Assembly: GCA_040079935.1 (NCBI GenBank)
Contig: JBEBJI010000010.1
Location: 1-64,000 of the forward strand
Source: Methylotenera_A sp040079935
GTDB taxonomy: Bacteria > Pseudomonadota > Gammaproteobacteria > Burkholderiales > Methylophilaceae
Direction of reading: 5' to 3'
Length of the DNA: 64,000 nucleotides
The notes beneath the pieces are model-generated. The model ran no database searches. It was not told the origin of the DNA and was given only the letters and a program-made list of their open reading frames with translations. The position numbers and the translations under genes were made by a program. Of the stretch, positions 41,016 through 50,200 are shown piece by piece. How positions within the stretch are numbered: the first letter of the stretch is position 1; the number at the start of each line of letters is the position of its first letter.

Positions 41016-41870
41016 ATGAAAAACACTGCAACCCTGTTAATTACTTGCCCCGATACGCGTGGCATTGTGGCGGCAATCGCTGATTTTTTGTATCAGCACA
41101 ATGCCAATATTTTACACGCAGACCAGCATCAAGATGCAGAAAATAATCTATTTTTAATGCGCGTAGAATGGGATGTGGCAGGCTTTAATCTCACAGCCTC
41201 AAGCTTTAATGAGGCTTTTGCGCCTATAGCCAGCAAATTTAACATGGTTTGGCAGCTTAAGCTCTCGCAACACAAAACGCGTGTGGCGATTATGGTTTCG
41301 CAATATGACCACTGTTTAGCCGATTTGTTGCATCGCCATAAAAGTGGCGAGCTGGCATGCGAAATCCCGTTGGTGATTAGCAATCATCGCGATACGGAAG
41401 ATTTAGTCAAGTTTTATGGTATTGATTTTCACCACATCGAAGTGAGCAAAGACAATAAGCCGCTAGCGGAAGACGCGGAGTTTAAATTGTTTGAACAATA
41501 CAACATCGATTTAATTGTGTTGGCGCGCTATATGCAAATTTTATCGCCAGATTTTGTGCAGCGTTACCCACAGCGCATTATCAATATTCACCACTCGTTT
41601 TTGCCCGCCTTTATTGGCGCACGGCCGTATCATCGTGCTTTTGAGCGCGGCGTTAAGCTGATTGGCGCCACCAGCCATTATGTCACCGAAGTGTTGGATG
41701 AAGGTCCGATTATCGAGCAGGATATTGACCGTATTTCGCACCGCGACCAAGTGGAAGATTTGATACAAAAAGGTCGAGATTTGGAACGTTCGGTGTTAGC
41801 CAAGGCGGTGCGCTGGCATATAGAAAATCGCATTTTGCTTTATGCCAATAAAACCGTAATTTTTGATTAA
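41016..41870 (+). CDS. purU: Formyltetrahydrofolate deformylase PurU
   Basis: PurU hydrolyses 10-formyltetrahydrofolate to formate and tetrahydrofolate. In methylotrophs this balances one-carbon folates. I start it at the ATG at 41016 (284 aa), which leads straight into the ACT domain (NTATLLITCPDTRGIVAAIADFLY, in part). The formyltransferase-like domain carries the catalytic NIHHSFLPAFIGARPYHRA and GATSHYVTEVLDEGPIIEQD. It is divergent from ispH by 21 bases. A strong terminator follows, shared with the convergent lipoprotein gene. Confidence 0.96.
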   Translation: MKNTATLLITCPDTRGIVAAIADFLYQHNANILHADQHQDAENNLFLMRVEWDVAGFNLTASSFNEAFAPIASKFNMVWQLKLSQHKTRVAIMVSQYDHCLADLLHRHKSGELACEIPLVISNHRDTEDLVKFYGIDFHHIEVSKDNKPLAEDAEFKLFEQYNIDLIVLARYMQILSPDFVQRYPQRIINIHHSFLPAFIGARPYHRAFERGVKLIGATSHYVTEVLDEGPIIEQDIDRISHRDQVEDLIQKGRDLERSVLAKAVRWHIENRILLYANKTVIFD

Positions 41871-41903
41871 AGGTTTTTGATAGGCTTGAATTTGAGGACG
41901 TAA

Positions 41904-41931
41904 AAAAAGCGAAGTAAAGACTTCGCTTTTT
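41904..41931. terminator. Bidirectional intrinsic terminator after purU
   Basis: There is a 12-bp perfect stem, AAAAAGCGAAGT (41904-41915) with ACTTCGCTTTTT (41920-41931), and an AAAG loop. It ends purU transcription and can also end the convergent small lipoprotein gene. Confidence 0.9.
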
Positions 41932-41950
41932 TATTACTAAAAAAACTAAA

Positions 41951-42157
41951 TTACATTTCTGCAGTAACCATATCAGGTAAATCTTCTACAGCCTCATCAT
42001 CAACTGCAGCAACTTCTTCTAAAGCAGCACCATCGCCAATATCTATCGGGGTGCCTGTAGCACCAGTCCATGTAGATGCATTTGCAGCGGGTTTAGTAGC
42101 ACAGCCAGCAACAACTAACATCATTGCTGCCATTAAAGCGATTAAAAATTTATTCAT
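41951..42157 (-). CDS. Small acidic lipoprotein, 68 aa
   Basis: A clear lipoprotein signal, MNKFLIALMAAMMLVVAGCATK, places the acylated Cys near residue 19. The mature part is about 50 residues and strongly acidic (DDEAVEDLPDMVTAEM at the end), with no recognised domain. It follows a second tiny exported protein (42211-42360) on the same strand and ends before the purU terminator. Function unknown. An AGGGGAGAAG-type ribosome site supports the start. Confidence 0.7.
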   Translation of the reverse strand: MNKFLIALMAAMMLVVAGCATKPAANASTWTGATGTPIDIGDGAALEEVAAVDDEAVEDLPDMVTAEM

Positions 42158-42210
42158 TTTACTTCTCCCCTTATTAAAAATTCAAACAAAATTATTTGTG
42201 TATGAAATAA

Positions 42211-42360
42211 TTATTTTGCATCGTCTGGTGCAGGCGCATCAATTGGTGGAATTGCTGGGTCATCTACAGGTGGAACTTCTGGAAGCGTATCATCCGCAAA
42301 TGCGAGTGGCGCAGCGTTAAACGTGAGCATAGCAATTACTACAAATAACAATTTCTTCAT
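42211..42360 (-). CDS. Small exported Pro/Asp-rich protein, 49 aa
   Basis: The protein opens MKKLLFVVIAMLTFNAAPLAFA, a typical cleavable signal peptide, and leaves a mature peptide of about 27 residues, very rich in Pro and Asp (LPEVPPVDDPAIPPID). A GGGAGAAG ribosome site lies just before its ATG at 42360. It is followed on the same strand by the acidic lipoprotein, and both may be one small operon. No known family. Confidence 0.6.
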   Translation of the reverse strand: MKKLLFVVIAMLTFNAAPLAFADDTLPEVPPVDDPAIPPIDAPAPDDAK

Positions 42361-42480
42361 AATCTTCTCCCAAATGTTATAAATATAATCGTAAGAGTCA
42401 TTCTTTAGAATAATAATTCTCTTAGCAATAATTTACGCTTAAGTGCTAGATTCTGCAACTATTTTCGTGGCTTTTGAGTA

Positions 42481-43725
42481 TTACGGCAACACTGTTTCTA
42501 AAGAGAATAAATCCGCCACTTTTTCACGCGGCCGAATCACATGCGCTTTGTCATTATCTACCATAATTTCTGCTGCGCGCGGGCGTGAATTGTAGTTGCT
42601 GGCCATGCTCATGCCATATGCGCCAGCAGATTTTATAGCAAGCAAATCACCTTCTTGCAGATTTAATTCGCGGTCGTGACCTAAAAAGTCGCCACTTTCG
42701 CATACAGGGCCAACAATTTCGTAGTTTGTAGCTTCACCAGCATGCGGATTCACTGCCACAATATCGTGATAGGCGTCATACAAAGCGGGCCGCATCAGAT
42801 CGTTCATGGCCGCATCGACGATGGCAAAATTTTTGGCCTCTGAAGGCTTGAGATATTCTACTTTGGTCAGCAACACGCCTGCATTGCCCACCAGTGCTCG
42901 GCCTGGCTCAAACAGCAGCTTTACATTTCTTCCTGCTAATTTGGCTAAAATCGCTTTTGCATAAGCGCCAAATTCGGGCGGTGTTTCGTCGGCATAAGTA
43001 ATGCCAATACCGCCGCCAACGTCGATGTGCGAAATTTTGATGCCTTTTGTTTCAAGTGCATCCACTAAGCCTAAAATTAAATCCAGTGCTTCAATAAACG
43101 GCGCTAGCTCGGTAATTTGCGAGCCGATATGACAATCCACGCCATGCACGGCGATATTCGGCATTGCGGCAGCTTGCACATAAACGCTAATGGCATCTTC
43201 AAATGCCACGCCAAATTTATTGTTTTTTAAACCTGTGGAAATATATGGGTGCGTTTTCGCATCCACATTAGGGTTAACGCGCAACGAAACTGGCGCGATT
43301 TTACCCATGCTTTTTGCCACTTCATTTAAGCGTTTCAGCTCACTTTTAGATTCTACATTAAAGCAAAAAATGCCTGCGTTTAAAGCGGCGCGCATTTCAT
43401 CGGCGGTTTTGCCCACACCCGAGAACACGATTTTTTGCGGGTCGCCGCCAGCCGCCAGTACCCGCGCCAGCTCGCCACCAGAGACAATATCAAAACCCGC
43501 GCCCAGCTTGGCAAAAAGGTTCAAAATCGCAATATTTGGGTTGGCTTTTACCGCAAAACAAACCAAATGATTTGTGCCAGCTAAACCTGCCTCAAAGCTA
43601 GTAAATGCGTGCGTTAGTGCAGCTTTTGAATACACATAACAAGGTGTATTAAATTCTTGCGCTATGCACGCTAGCGCGATATTTTCGGCATGTAATTCGC
43701 CATTTTTTAAATCAAAAGCATTCAT
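42481..43725 (-). CDS. lysA: Diaminopimelate decarboxylase LysA
   Basis: LysA makes lysine from meso-diaminopimelate with pyridoxal phosphate. The PLP lysine lies in LVCFAVKANPNIAIL. The fold-type III barrel carries DIVSGGELARVLAAGG, VDCHIGSQI and DVGGGIGITYADE, and the C-terminal VGPVCESGDFLGHDRELN with the active-site cysteine and EXXGD-like elements. It is 414 residues long. lptM lies 14 bases upstream and ends in a dispersed palindrome, as in the usual lptM-lysA pair. Confidence 0.97.
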   Translation of the reverse strand: MNAFDLKNGELHAENIALACIAQEFNTPCYVYSKAALTHAFTSFEAGLAGTNHLVCFAVKANPNIAILNLFAKLGAGFDIVSGGELARVLAAGGDPQKIVFSGVGKTADEMRAALNAGIFCFNVESKSELKRLNEVAKSMGKIAPVSLRVNPNVDAKTHPYISTGLKNNKFGVAFEDAISVYVQAAAMPNIAVHGVDCHIGSQITELAPFIEALDLILGLVDALETKGIKISHIDVGGGIGITYADETPPEFGAYAKAILAKLAGRNVKLLFEPGRALVGNAGVLLTKVEYLKPSEAKNFAIVDAAMNDLMRPALYDAYHDIVAVNPHAGEATNYEIVGPVCESGDFLGHDRELNLQEGDLLAIKSAGAYGMSMASNYNSRPRAAEIMVDNDKAHVIRPREKVADLFSLETVLP

Positions 43726-43739
43726 TTTTAATTATTCTT

Positions 43740-43931
43740 TTAAATGTATGCCCTGCAAGGCGCATGGATATTGGCTTGCAGGGCATGCTGTTTTAGGTCT
43801 TTTGGCGCGTGATTATTTTCAGCGCCTTGCGGGTAGCGCTGCTCAGGAATATATAACGGACCTTTTGTGCCGCAACCCATTAACGCCAAATAACTTATAA
43901 AAATTACTAAAACCGATATATTTTTTAGCAT
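43740..43931 (-). CDS. lptM: LPS-assembly lipoprotein LptM, with repeat-encoded C terminus
   Basis: LptM (YifL) helps LptD fold in the outer membrane. It is small, with a lipobox near residue 20 (ISYLALMGCGTKGPLYIPEQ), and the family motif GTKGPLYIPE is intact, which identifies it. The last 15 residues (HALQANIHAPCRAYI) are encoded by a nearly perfect copy of the dispersed palindrome. Family members normally end in a low-complexity Pro/Lys tail here, so the natural end has been replaced or extended. It precedes lysA by 14 bases, the conserved neighbour. Confidence 0.9.
   Translation of the reverse strand: MLKNISVLVIFISYLALMGCGTKGPLYIPEQRYPQGAENNHAPKDLKQHALQANIHAPCRAYI
43749..43785 (-). repeat. 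Dispersed palindromic element, copy 8, inside lptM
   Basis: This is the most perfect copy. On the minus strand the left arm and the core are perfect and the right arm differs at one base. It supplies the last codons of lptM (A-L-Q-A-N-I-H-A-P-C-R-A), and the stop codon comes 9 bases later. Confidence 0.92.
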
Positions 43932-44023
43932 GCTAATCTCACCACAATTTTAGGTTTTATTTTATCATTGATTGTTGTAGAAAGCGGAATTGGGACTTTG
44001 TTAACCGCTCATTCTGTAAAATT

Positions 44024-44038
44024 ATCCGAATATCGGAT
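44024..44038. promoter_or_regulatory. Possible operator upstream of pilE
   Basis: Perfect 6-bp arms ATCCGA and TCGGAT are separated by ATA, 62 bases before the pilE start. The spacing suits an operator, but I see no regulator and cannot place a promoter around it, so this is tentative. Confidence 0.25.
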
Positions 44039-44100
44039 ACTGCTAGACAATGTTATAGAGGCTTTGGCATGATTCAATCAACCAAAAAAGGGATAGCAAA

Positions 44101-44523
44101 ATGAATACATTAAAAGTGGCGCAAAAAGGGTTTACGCTAATTGAGCTGATGATTGTAGTGGCGATTATTGGTATTTTGGCTTCAATTGCAATACCAAGTT
44201 ATAACGATTATACGAAAAAGGGCAAGGCGGCTGAGGCCACTGCTAACCTTGCAGATTTACGTGTAAAAATGGAGCAATATTTTCAAGATAACCGCACTTA
44301 TGTGGGTGGTAATTGTGCACCTACAAACGGCGCGAAGTATTTCACATACGCTTGCAGTGTTGCGCCAAGTGCAACTGCATACACTTTGAAGGCTACCGGG
44401 GTAGTTGGTGAGGACATGGGTAATTTTGACTTTTCTGTTGACCAAGACAATGCAAAAACCTCTACATACGATGGTGCAACAGGTGGCTCTTGTTGGTTAA
44501 CAAACAAAGCAGGTTCATGTTAA
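44101..44523 (+). CDS. pilE: Major type IV pilin, PilE/PilA type, 140 aa
   Basis: The prepilin leader and the hydrophobic helix are textbook: MNTLKVAQKGFTLIELMIVV, with cleavage after the Gly so that the mature protein starts at Phe and Glu lies at +5. The later residues form a globular domain with a C-terminal disulfide loop: cysteines lie in GNCAPTN, YACSV, GSCWL and the final GSC. It may build the main fibre used for twitching, adhesion and DNA uptake. It directly precedes the minor pilin genes (stop TAATG overlap with fimT). A single gene; no silent cassettes are seen here. Confidence 0.9.
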   Translation: MNTLKVAQKGFTLIELMIVVAIIGILASIAIPSYNDYTKKGKAAEATANLADLRVKMEQYFQDNRTYVGGNCAPTNGAKYFTYACSVAPSATAYTLKATGVVGEDMGNFDFSVDQDNAKTSTYDGATGGSCWLTNKAGSC

Positions 44524-45095
44524 TGCATTGCATTAAACATAAAGAGTTAGGACTAACGCTAGTCGAGTTACTAGTAACTATGGCTGTTATAGGTGTATTG
44601 GGAGCGTTTGCAATTCCTAGTTATACGACTTGGATACAAAATTCACGCATTCGTACAGCGGCGGAGTCTATCCAGAATGGTATTCAAACGGCACGAGGAG
44701 AAGCGGTTAAACGTAACGCCCCAGTTCAGCTTGATTTGCGTGGAACAAGTTCGGCTTGGACAGTCTGCACTAGCCCAGTCGCACCGGGCGCTTGCCCAGA
44801 TCCAGATGATGCCACCACGGTACAAAGTCGTGCAGCTAGCGAAGGCTCCTCTGCAGACATCACACTTGTAACTAGTGATGTTGGCCCTTTTGTATTTAAT
44901 AGTTTTGGTGTAATGACTAGCCCTGTGCCAGGCGCTGGCGGTCTTGTTACTATTGATGTGGATGTGAATACCTCGGTATTATCAGCGGCAGAAAGCCGGG
45001 AATTGCGCATAGTTATTGGTGTAGGTGGAAGTGTGCGTATGTGCGACCCTGCGCTCGATACCGCTGGTACAGATCCGCGTAAATGTCCAGTTTGA
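44523..45095 (+). CDS. fimT: Minor pilin FimT/GspH type, 190 aa
   Basis: This is a prepilin-like protein with the N-methylation signal LGLTLVELLVTMAVIGVLGAFAIPSY (shown whole only in part here) and the GspH/FimT continuation RTAAESIQNGIQTARGEAVKRN. FimT helps DNA binding in transformation in some species. I start at the ATG at 44523, overlapping the pilE stop (TAATG), as usual in this operon. Cysteines pair in CTSPVAPGACP. It is followed by pilV. Confidence 0.88.
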   Translation: MHCIKHKELGLTLVELLVTMAVIGVLGAFAIPSYTTWIQNSRIRTAAESIQNGIQTARGEAVKRNAPVQLDLRGTSSAWTVCTSPVAPGACPDPDDATTVQSRAASEGSSADITLVTSDVGPFVFNSFGVMTSPVPGAGGLVTIDVDVNTSVLSAAESRELRIVIGVGGSVRMCDPALDTAGTDPRKCPV

Positions 45096-45109
45096 TGAGG
45101 AAGCTTCAA

Positions 45110-45496
45110 ATGAATCGTTACCTAATACCTTCACAATCTATGCAAAAAGGCATGGTTTTGCTAGAAGCACTAATTGCCGTAGTAATTTTCTCTATGGGGA
45201 TTCTTGCTATCGCAGGGTTACAAGCCGCAATGGTTAAAAATACATCTGATGCAAAATACCGCTCAGATGCCGCTTTTATTGCACAACAGGCGTTGGGGAG
45301 AATGTGGGCAGACCCTGATAACCTCGTTGATTATGTTGAAGACCCAGCTACGGATATTCCTACCTTGCTCCCAAATGGCAAGCGTACTGTATTGATGCCT
45401 TCAGTTGGCGAAATTAGTGTGATTGTTACCTGGCAATTACCAGGCCAAGAAGAGCATAATTTTACTACTAATGCCCGCATTGCTGGAGGCGACTAA
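45110..45496 (+). CDS. pilV: Minor pilin PilV, 128 aa
   Basis: The prepilin signal MQKGMVLLEALIAVVIFSMG lies near residue 10, with Glu at +5 (type IV pilin style), then GILAIAGLQAAMVKNTSDAKYRSDAA (in part), which is the PilV signature. I use the ATG at 45110 because GAGGAAG lies just before it. The stop overlaps pilW by one base (TAATG). PilV is a minor pilin that primes pilus assembly. Confidence 0.87.
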   Translation: MNRYLIPSQSMQKGMVLLEALIAVVIFSMGILAIAGLQAAMVKNTSDAKYRSDAAFIAQQALGRMWADPDNLVDYVEDPATDIPTLLPNGKRTVLMPSVGEISVIVTWQLPGQEEHNFTTNARIAGGD

Positions 45497-46596
45497 TGAT
45501 ATTGAAGAGTAAAATGCCTATGCGTCAAACTGGCTTTAGTTTAGTAGAACTTTTGGTTGGTCTTGTCATTGGCTTGCTTGCTACGCTAGTGATTATGCAA
45601 GTTTTTGCGACTTTTGAAGGGCAAAAACGCACCACAACAGGCACGGCAGATGCGCAGACGAATGGCAGTATTGCGTTATTTACGTTACAGCGCGATATGC
45701 AAATGGCCGGCTTTGGTTTGCCAGTGTTTGATACGCAAAATCCACCCCTAAGATGTGATCCTGCCGTTGTGGGGTCTGATTTAACGGTTAACCATGATGG
45801 CGATGGAGCGACTCCGGAAATCGATATGTTCCCAATCAGCATTACGGAGGGCGGTGCCGGGGCTAGCGATAGTATTGCTATACGTTACGCCCGCGATGCT
45901 GCAGTAGCTAAAAACGGCATTGCAGTCAAGATCATAAATGCTGCTGCTGCCACAACCACAGGCCTAGGCGTCAATAATAATTTTGGCTGCAGTCAAGGCG
46001 ATGTCGTCTTAGTCAGTGCAGGCACCACTTGCGCCATGACCACAGTTAATGACGCCAACCTCAATGCAGACACCACACACATAACGTTAACAAGCGCAGC
46101 TGGAGCCACTTCTGGTGCCAGCTTAACTTGTATGGGCAAATGGAATCAGTACACCTATACGGTGGCAACTAATCAATTGCAGAGAAATGATGCTTCCAGC
46201 ATTACTCCTACTCCTATCGTTTCTGAAATCGTTGATATGCAAGCGCAATATGGTGTTTCGGCTACTGCAAACAGTAACCAAATTACCGCATGGGTAGATG
46301 CCAGCGCGCCGTGGGCTGCACCTAGTGTGGCCAATCGCAATCGGATCAAGGCCGTGCGCATTGCGGTGGTTGCCCGCAATGGCTTGCTGGAAAAAGAAGA
46401 CGTGGATGGCTCTGTCGCCTGTAGCTCATTAACTGCGGCTAATCCTACTGGCGTATGCGCATGGGAAGGCACAGCAGGATCTCCTGCGCCAGCAATTGAT
46501 CTTTCGGCGGAAGCCAATTGGCAACGTTACCGTTATCGTGTTTACGAAACCATTATTCCGCTACGCAATATGATTTGGTCTAAAAACACACTATGA
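45496..46596 (+). CDS. pilW: Minor pilin PilW, 366 aa
   Basis: Prepilin signal QTGFSLVELLVGLVIGLLAT is followed by the PilW signature region (GSIALFTLQRDMQMAGFGLP) and a beta-rich globular part. Length and position (between PilV and PilX) match PilW of the minor-pilin complex. Cysteines are paired in CDPAVV, CSQGD and CAMTT. Its TGA overlaps the pilX start by 4 bases. Confidence 0.88.
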   Translation: MILKSKMPMRQTGFSLVELLVGLVIGLLATLVIMQVFATFEGQKRTTTGTADAQTNGSIALFTLQRDMQMAGFGLPVFDTQNPPLRCDPAVVGSDLTVNHDGDGATPEIDMFPISITEGGAGASDSIAIRYARDAAVAKNGIAVKIINAAAATTTGLGVNNNFGCSQGDVVLVSAGTTCAMTTVNDANLNADTTHITLTSAAGATSGASLTCMGKWNQYTYTVATNQLQRNDASSITPTPIVSEIVDMQAQYGVSATANSNQITAWVDASAPWAAPSVANRNRIKAVRIAVVARNGLLEKEDVDGSVACSSLTAANPTGVCAWEGTAGSPAPAIDLSAEANWQRYRYRVYETIIPLRNMIWSKNTL

Positions 46597-47216
46597 GTGG
46601 ACATATAATGAACTCACAATACAAAACTTGCATCATCGGCGGGCGGCACCACGCCAAACAAAAAGGTGTCGTACTATTTGTTGCCCTCATTGCGCTGGTC
46701 GTCATGTCTCTGGCCGCGGTCGCGCTGATACGCTCGGTCGATACCAGCACCATCATCGCTGGCAATTTGGCATCCAAGCAATCAGCTACTTCGTCTGCAG
46801 ACAGTGGGTTGGAGACTGCACTTGCCTGGATGGGCGCTATTTTAGATCCTGCTACGTTTAATGCAAGCAACGCGGCCGCAGGTTATTACGCGACACAAGA
46901 GCTCGATCCCACAGCGCTGGATTGGGATGCGGCTGATAGCAAACCCGCAACAGGGACTGGTGTCGTGGATGGCACGGACACAACGGGCAATACCGTGCGT
47001 TATGTCATACAGCGCATGTGCCGCAATGTAGGCGCCCCCGGTGAAGACAACTGCTTATTTGGCGCGCCGGCAGTTAATACTGGTTCGCAAACCGTGGTGG
47101 ACGCACCCAATGCAGGTGCAAACGTAACGCTCGAGCAAAGTCCTGTATACCGGGTCACTGCTCGGGTTGTCGGTGTAAAAAACACCATTAGTTACATTCA
47201 AGCGTTTATATATTAG
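46593..47216 (+). CDS. pilX: Minor pilin PilX, 207 aa
   Basis: A hydrophobic helix near residues 25-50 (QKGVVLFVALIALVVMSLAAVAL, in part) follows a KQKGVVLF cleavage site typical of PilX. DTSTIIAGNLASKQSATSSADSGLETAL is the family's conserved region, here shown only in name by its start DTSTIIAGNLASKQSAT. The start is the ATG at 46593 (overlap with pilW), with 46608 as an alternative. PilX with PilV, PilW and PilY1 forms the tip complex. Confidence 0.87.
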   Translation: MSGHIMNSQYKTCIIGGRHHAKQKGVVLFVALIALVVMSLAAVALIRSVDTSTIIAGNLASKQSATSSADSGLETALAWMGAILDPATFNASNAAAGYYATQELDPTALDWDAADSKPATGTGVVDGTDTTGNTVRYVIQRMCRNVGAPGEDNCLFGAPAVNTGSQTVVDAPNAGANVTLEQSPVYRVTARVVGVKNTISYIQAFIY

Positions 47217-47224
47217 GGGTTATC

Positions 47225-50200
47225 ATGAAACTACTATCCAATTTTCAAGCTAAGGCATCTCTTGTATTCGGCATGATTTTTGCTGCTAGCCTCACCTTGT
47301 CTAATATAGCGGCCGCTGCGCCAGTCAGTGTCGCTGTTGACCTCGCCGATGCACCGTTGGCAGATTCAACACTTTCAAAAGTGTTGCCTAATGTATTCTT
47401 TATATTAGATGACTCTACCAGTATGGAGTGGAATTATTTGCCTGATTGGGTAGATGATAATCTTTGTAAGGCTACAGATGGCAACTATGATGAAGCTTGC
47501 GATAAACAACCGCCTTTTAGAAGCCCAGATATCAACGGAGTTTATTACAACCCGACCATTACCTATGACCCACCGGTTAACGCTGATAAAACCAGCAAAG
47601 CAAGCCAAACTACGTGGACCAGCGTGAAAAATGATGCTTACAATATCCAAGATACCGGTTCTACCAATTTGGTGACCGGTTACTCGGACGTCGTATGGTG
47701 TACTGATAATACATATACGGATTGTCTGAGAAACGATAATTATATTTTGCCGGGCACGGTGGTTAGTCCGGTTACTTCGACTAGTCAGGCTTACAAAACA
47801 TCTCGTACGGGTCAGTTTGCTACTGGCTCAGGCAGTGTTGCGACAGGTAATTTGGCGACACCCAGCACGGCCACAAGAAACTTTGGGCCACATTATTATA
47901 AAGTTACTCCGGGTGAATATTGCAATACTGCACAATTAACCAATTGCCAGGTGACCGAGACAGCCACCTATAAATACCCAGCCAAGGTGCGCTGGTGCAA
48001 TAGTGAGGCAAACGCAACTACATTGCAGCCGGCTTCCGGCGCTTGTCAGGCGGTGCGCATAGACGGCGAATTCGATGCTATACGTTACCCGACCAAGTTT
48101 TTCCAGCCGGCGACAGCCGCTGTGCCAGAGGTGCCATATGTGCCTGAAGTACTAAGAGTTAATCCAACTGGGTTAATTACGTTTGGAGGAACCATCACCA
48201 GTGCAACGCAAACTGCTAGAATAAACAGAGATCTTGGTAGTAGCAGAACTATTTCAATGGGTTCGGGTGGTAGCACAATAACTGTATCCAATGCTAACCC
48301 ACTAAATATTACAGGAGGCAATAGTAGAACACCAGCCCAAGTAGCTAGTAGGGTGGTGTCAGTAATTGGGACTGGTGGTACTGTTAAGGCCTACATTGGC
48401 GGTAATGCAATAACACCAACATGCGCAAGCAAAACAGCCAATGTGGTCTGTTTGGTAGATACTTCTGGCACAGTCACTAATGGCAAAGCGGTTAGTGTCG
48501 GTAGTCGAACTAACTTTGGTGGTGTGACTGTTAGTACAACAGCAACAGCGGGTGGCGTTGCCTTTGTTGCTGAAGTGCCGTATCAAGCTGCGATTCCCGC
48601 ACAGGATGCCAGCTACCCAGGTGGTTTTACCCGTGTGGATATCGTCACGGGACAAACATACACCAAGGTTGGCGGTAGCTCTACGCGTAGAGATTGCGCG
48701 GCAGAAACTTTATGTACCTATGCCGAAGAAATGACCAATTTTGCAAACTGGTGGACTTATTACCAAACCCGTATGCAAGCGATGAAAACTTCGGTCAGTC
48801 ATGCTTTCAAAAACATCGGTAATCGTTATCGCGTTGGCTACACCACGATTAGTGATAAAACTGCGACAGATGGCAATGATTTCCAGCACATTGATACGTT
48901 CGAGGGGACTCAAAAAACAACTTGGTATACCAAGTTGTTTGATGCTGACCCACGTTCGCCAAGTAACGGGATCCAATTTACGCCGTTACGTGGTGCGCTC
49001 TCAAAAGCCGGTCGTCTGTATGGCAACAAGATTACGGGCCAAGCAGACCCTATGCAGTATTCCTGTCAACAGAATTTTACCATCCTTTCTACCGATGGTT
49101 ATTGGAACACGAACAATGAAACAGCCAGTTATGGGTCGATCGGCTTAACAGGCGCAGCGATTGGCAACAAGGATGGCGGGCCGATTGATAACGATGCCAG
49201 CGATGGGTTAACTACTACTCGTGAGATGCTGGACACTTTCAATAAATCCGATACGCTGGCGGATATTGCCAAGTATTATTTCGATACCGATTTGCGTACC
49301 GTGGCGCTAGGTAACTGTACAGGTGCAATAGTGCCGCCCGCGACCGCTGGCAATACTTTGTGTGCAAACCCGGTTTCACCAGCAACTACTGACGCATATA
49401 ACAACGTATTTGTGAGTAAAACTGATGTGAATCGTGCCCAGCACATGACAACCTTTACCCTGGGTTTGGGTATGGATGGTCGAGTGGCCTATCAGAAAGA
49501 CTATAACGATCCTGACTCGGTGGGAGATTTCGACAGGCTGAGAGACGGAACAACCCCAGTTGTGGTGTGGCCGGATTCAATCGCGGATGCAGCGGAATCA
49601 CGCGTGGATGACTTGTGGCATGCCGCGGTAAATGGACACGGTTTGTACTTTAGCGCAAAAAAACCAGATGACATTACCGAGGGTTTAAAGGCTGCGCTGG
49701 ATTCTATTAAGACGCAGATTGGCGCCGGTGCAGCTGCGGCAACCAGTACACTTAATCCGGTTGCGGGCGAAGATAACCTGGCTTACGTGGCTAGTTACAC
49801 AACGGTGCAGTGGACAGGCAATCTGGAAGCACGTTCGATTGACGCCGGAACCGGCGAGGTGAGTAAGACCGCTTTGTGGTGTGTGGAAACCATTCCGGCT
49901 AGTGATGGTGTGACGCCATGTACGAATAGCAAAATGCCTGGCCAAGTGGCGGCAGGCACGCGTAATATTTTAATGAAGGATGGAAGCGCGACTAGCCTTG
50001 TCGATTTTACTTACGCTAATATGTCGGCAAGCCAAAAGCCATTTTTCGAAAAAACCTGGCTAGAGGCAAATTTAAGCCAATGGACAGACTTGCCCTTCTC
50101 AACTGCGCAGGAAACCTCAGCAGTGGGCAGTAACCTGGTTAACTATTTACGTGGTGCTACAGCGAATGAGTTCAGCGCGGCCAACCCGGATGATGCCGTG

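Noticed and set aside
44066..44082. TTGGCATGATTCAATCA before pilE as a sigma-54 promoter
   Set aside because: The -24 part fits partly, but the essential GC at -12 is absent (AATC instead).
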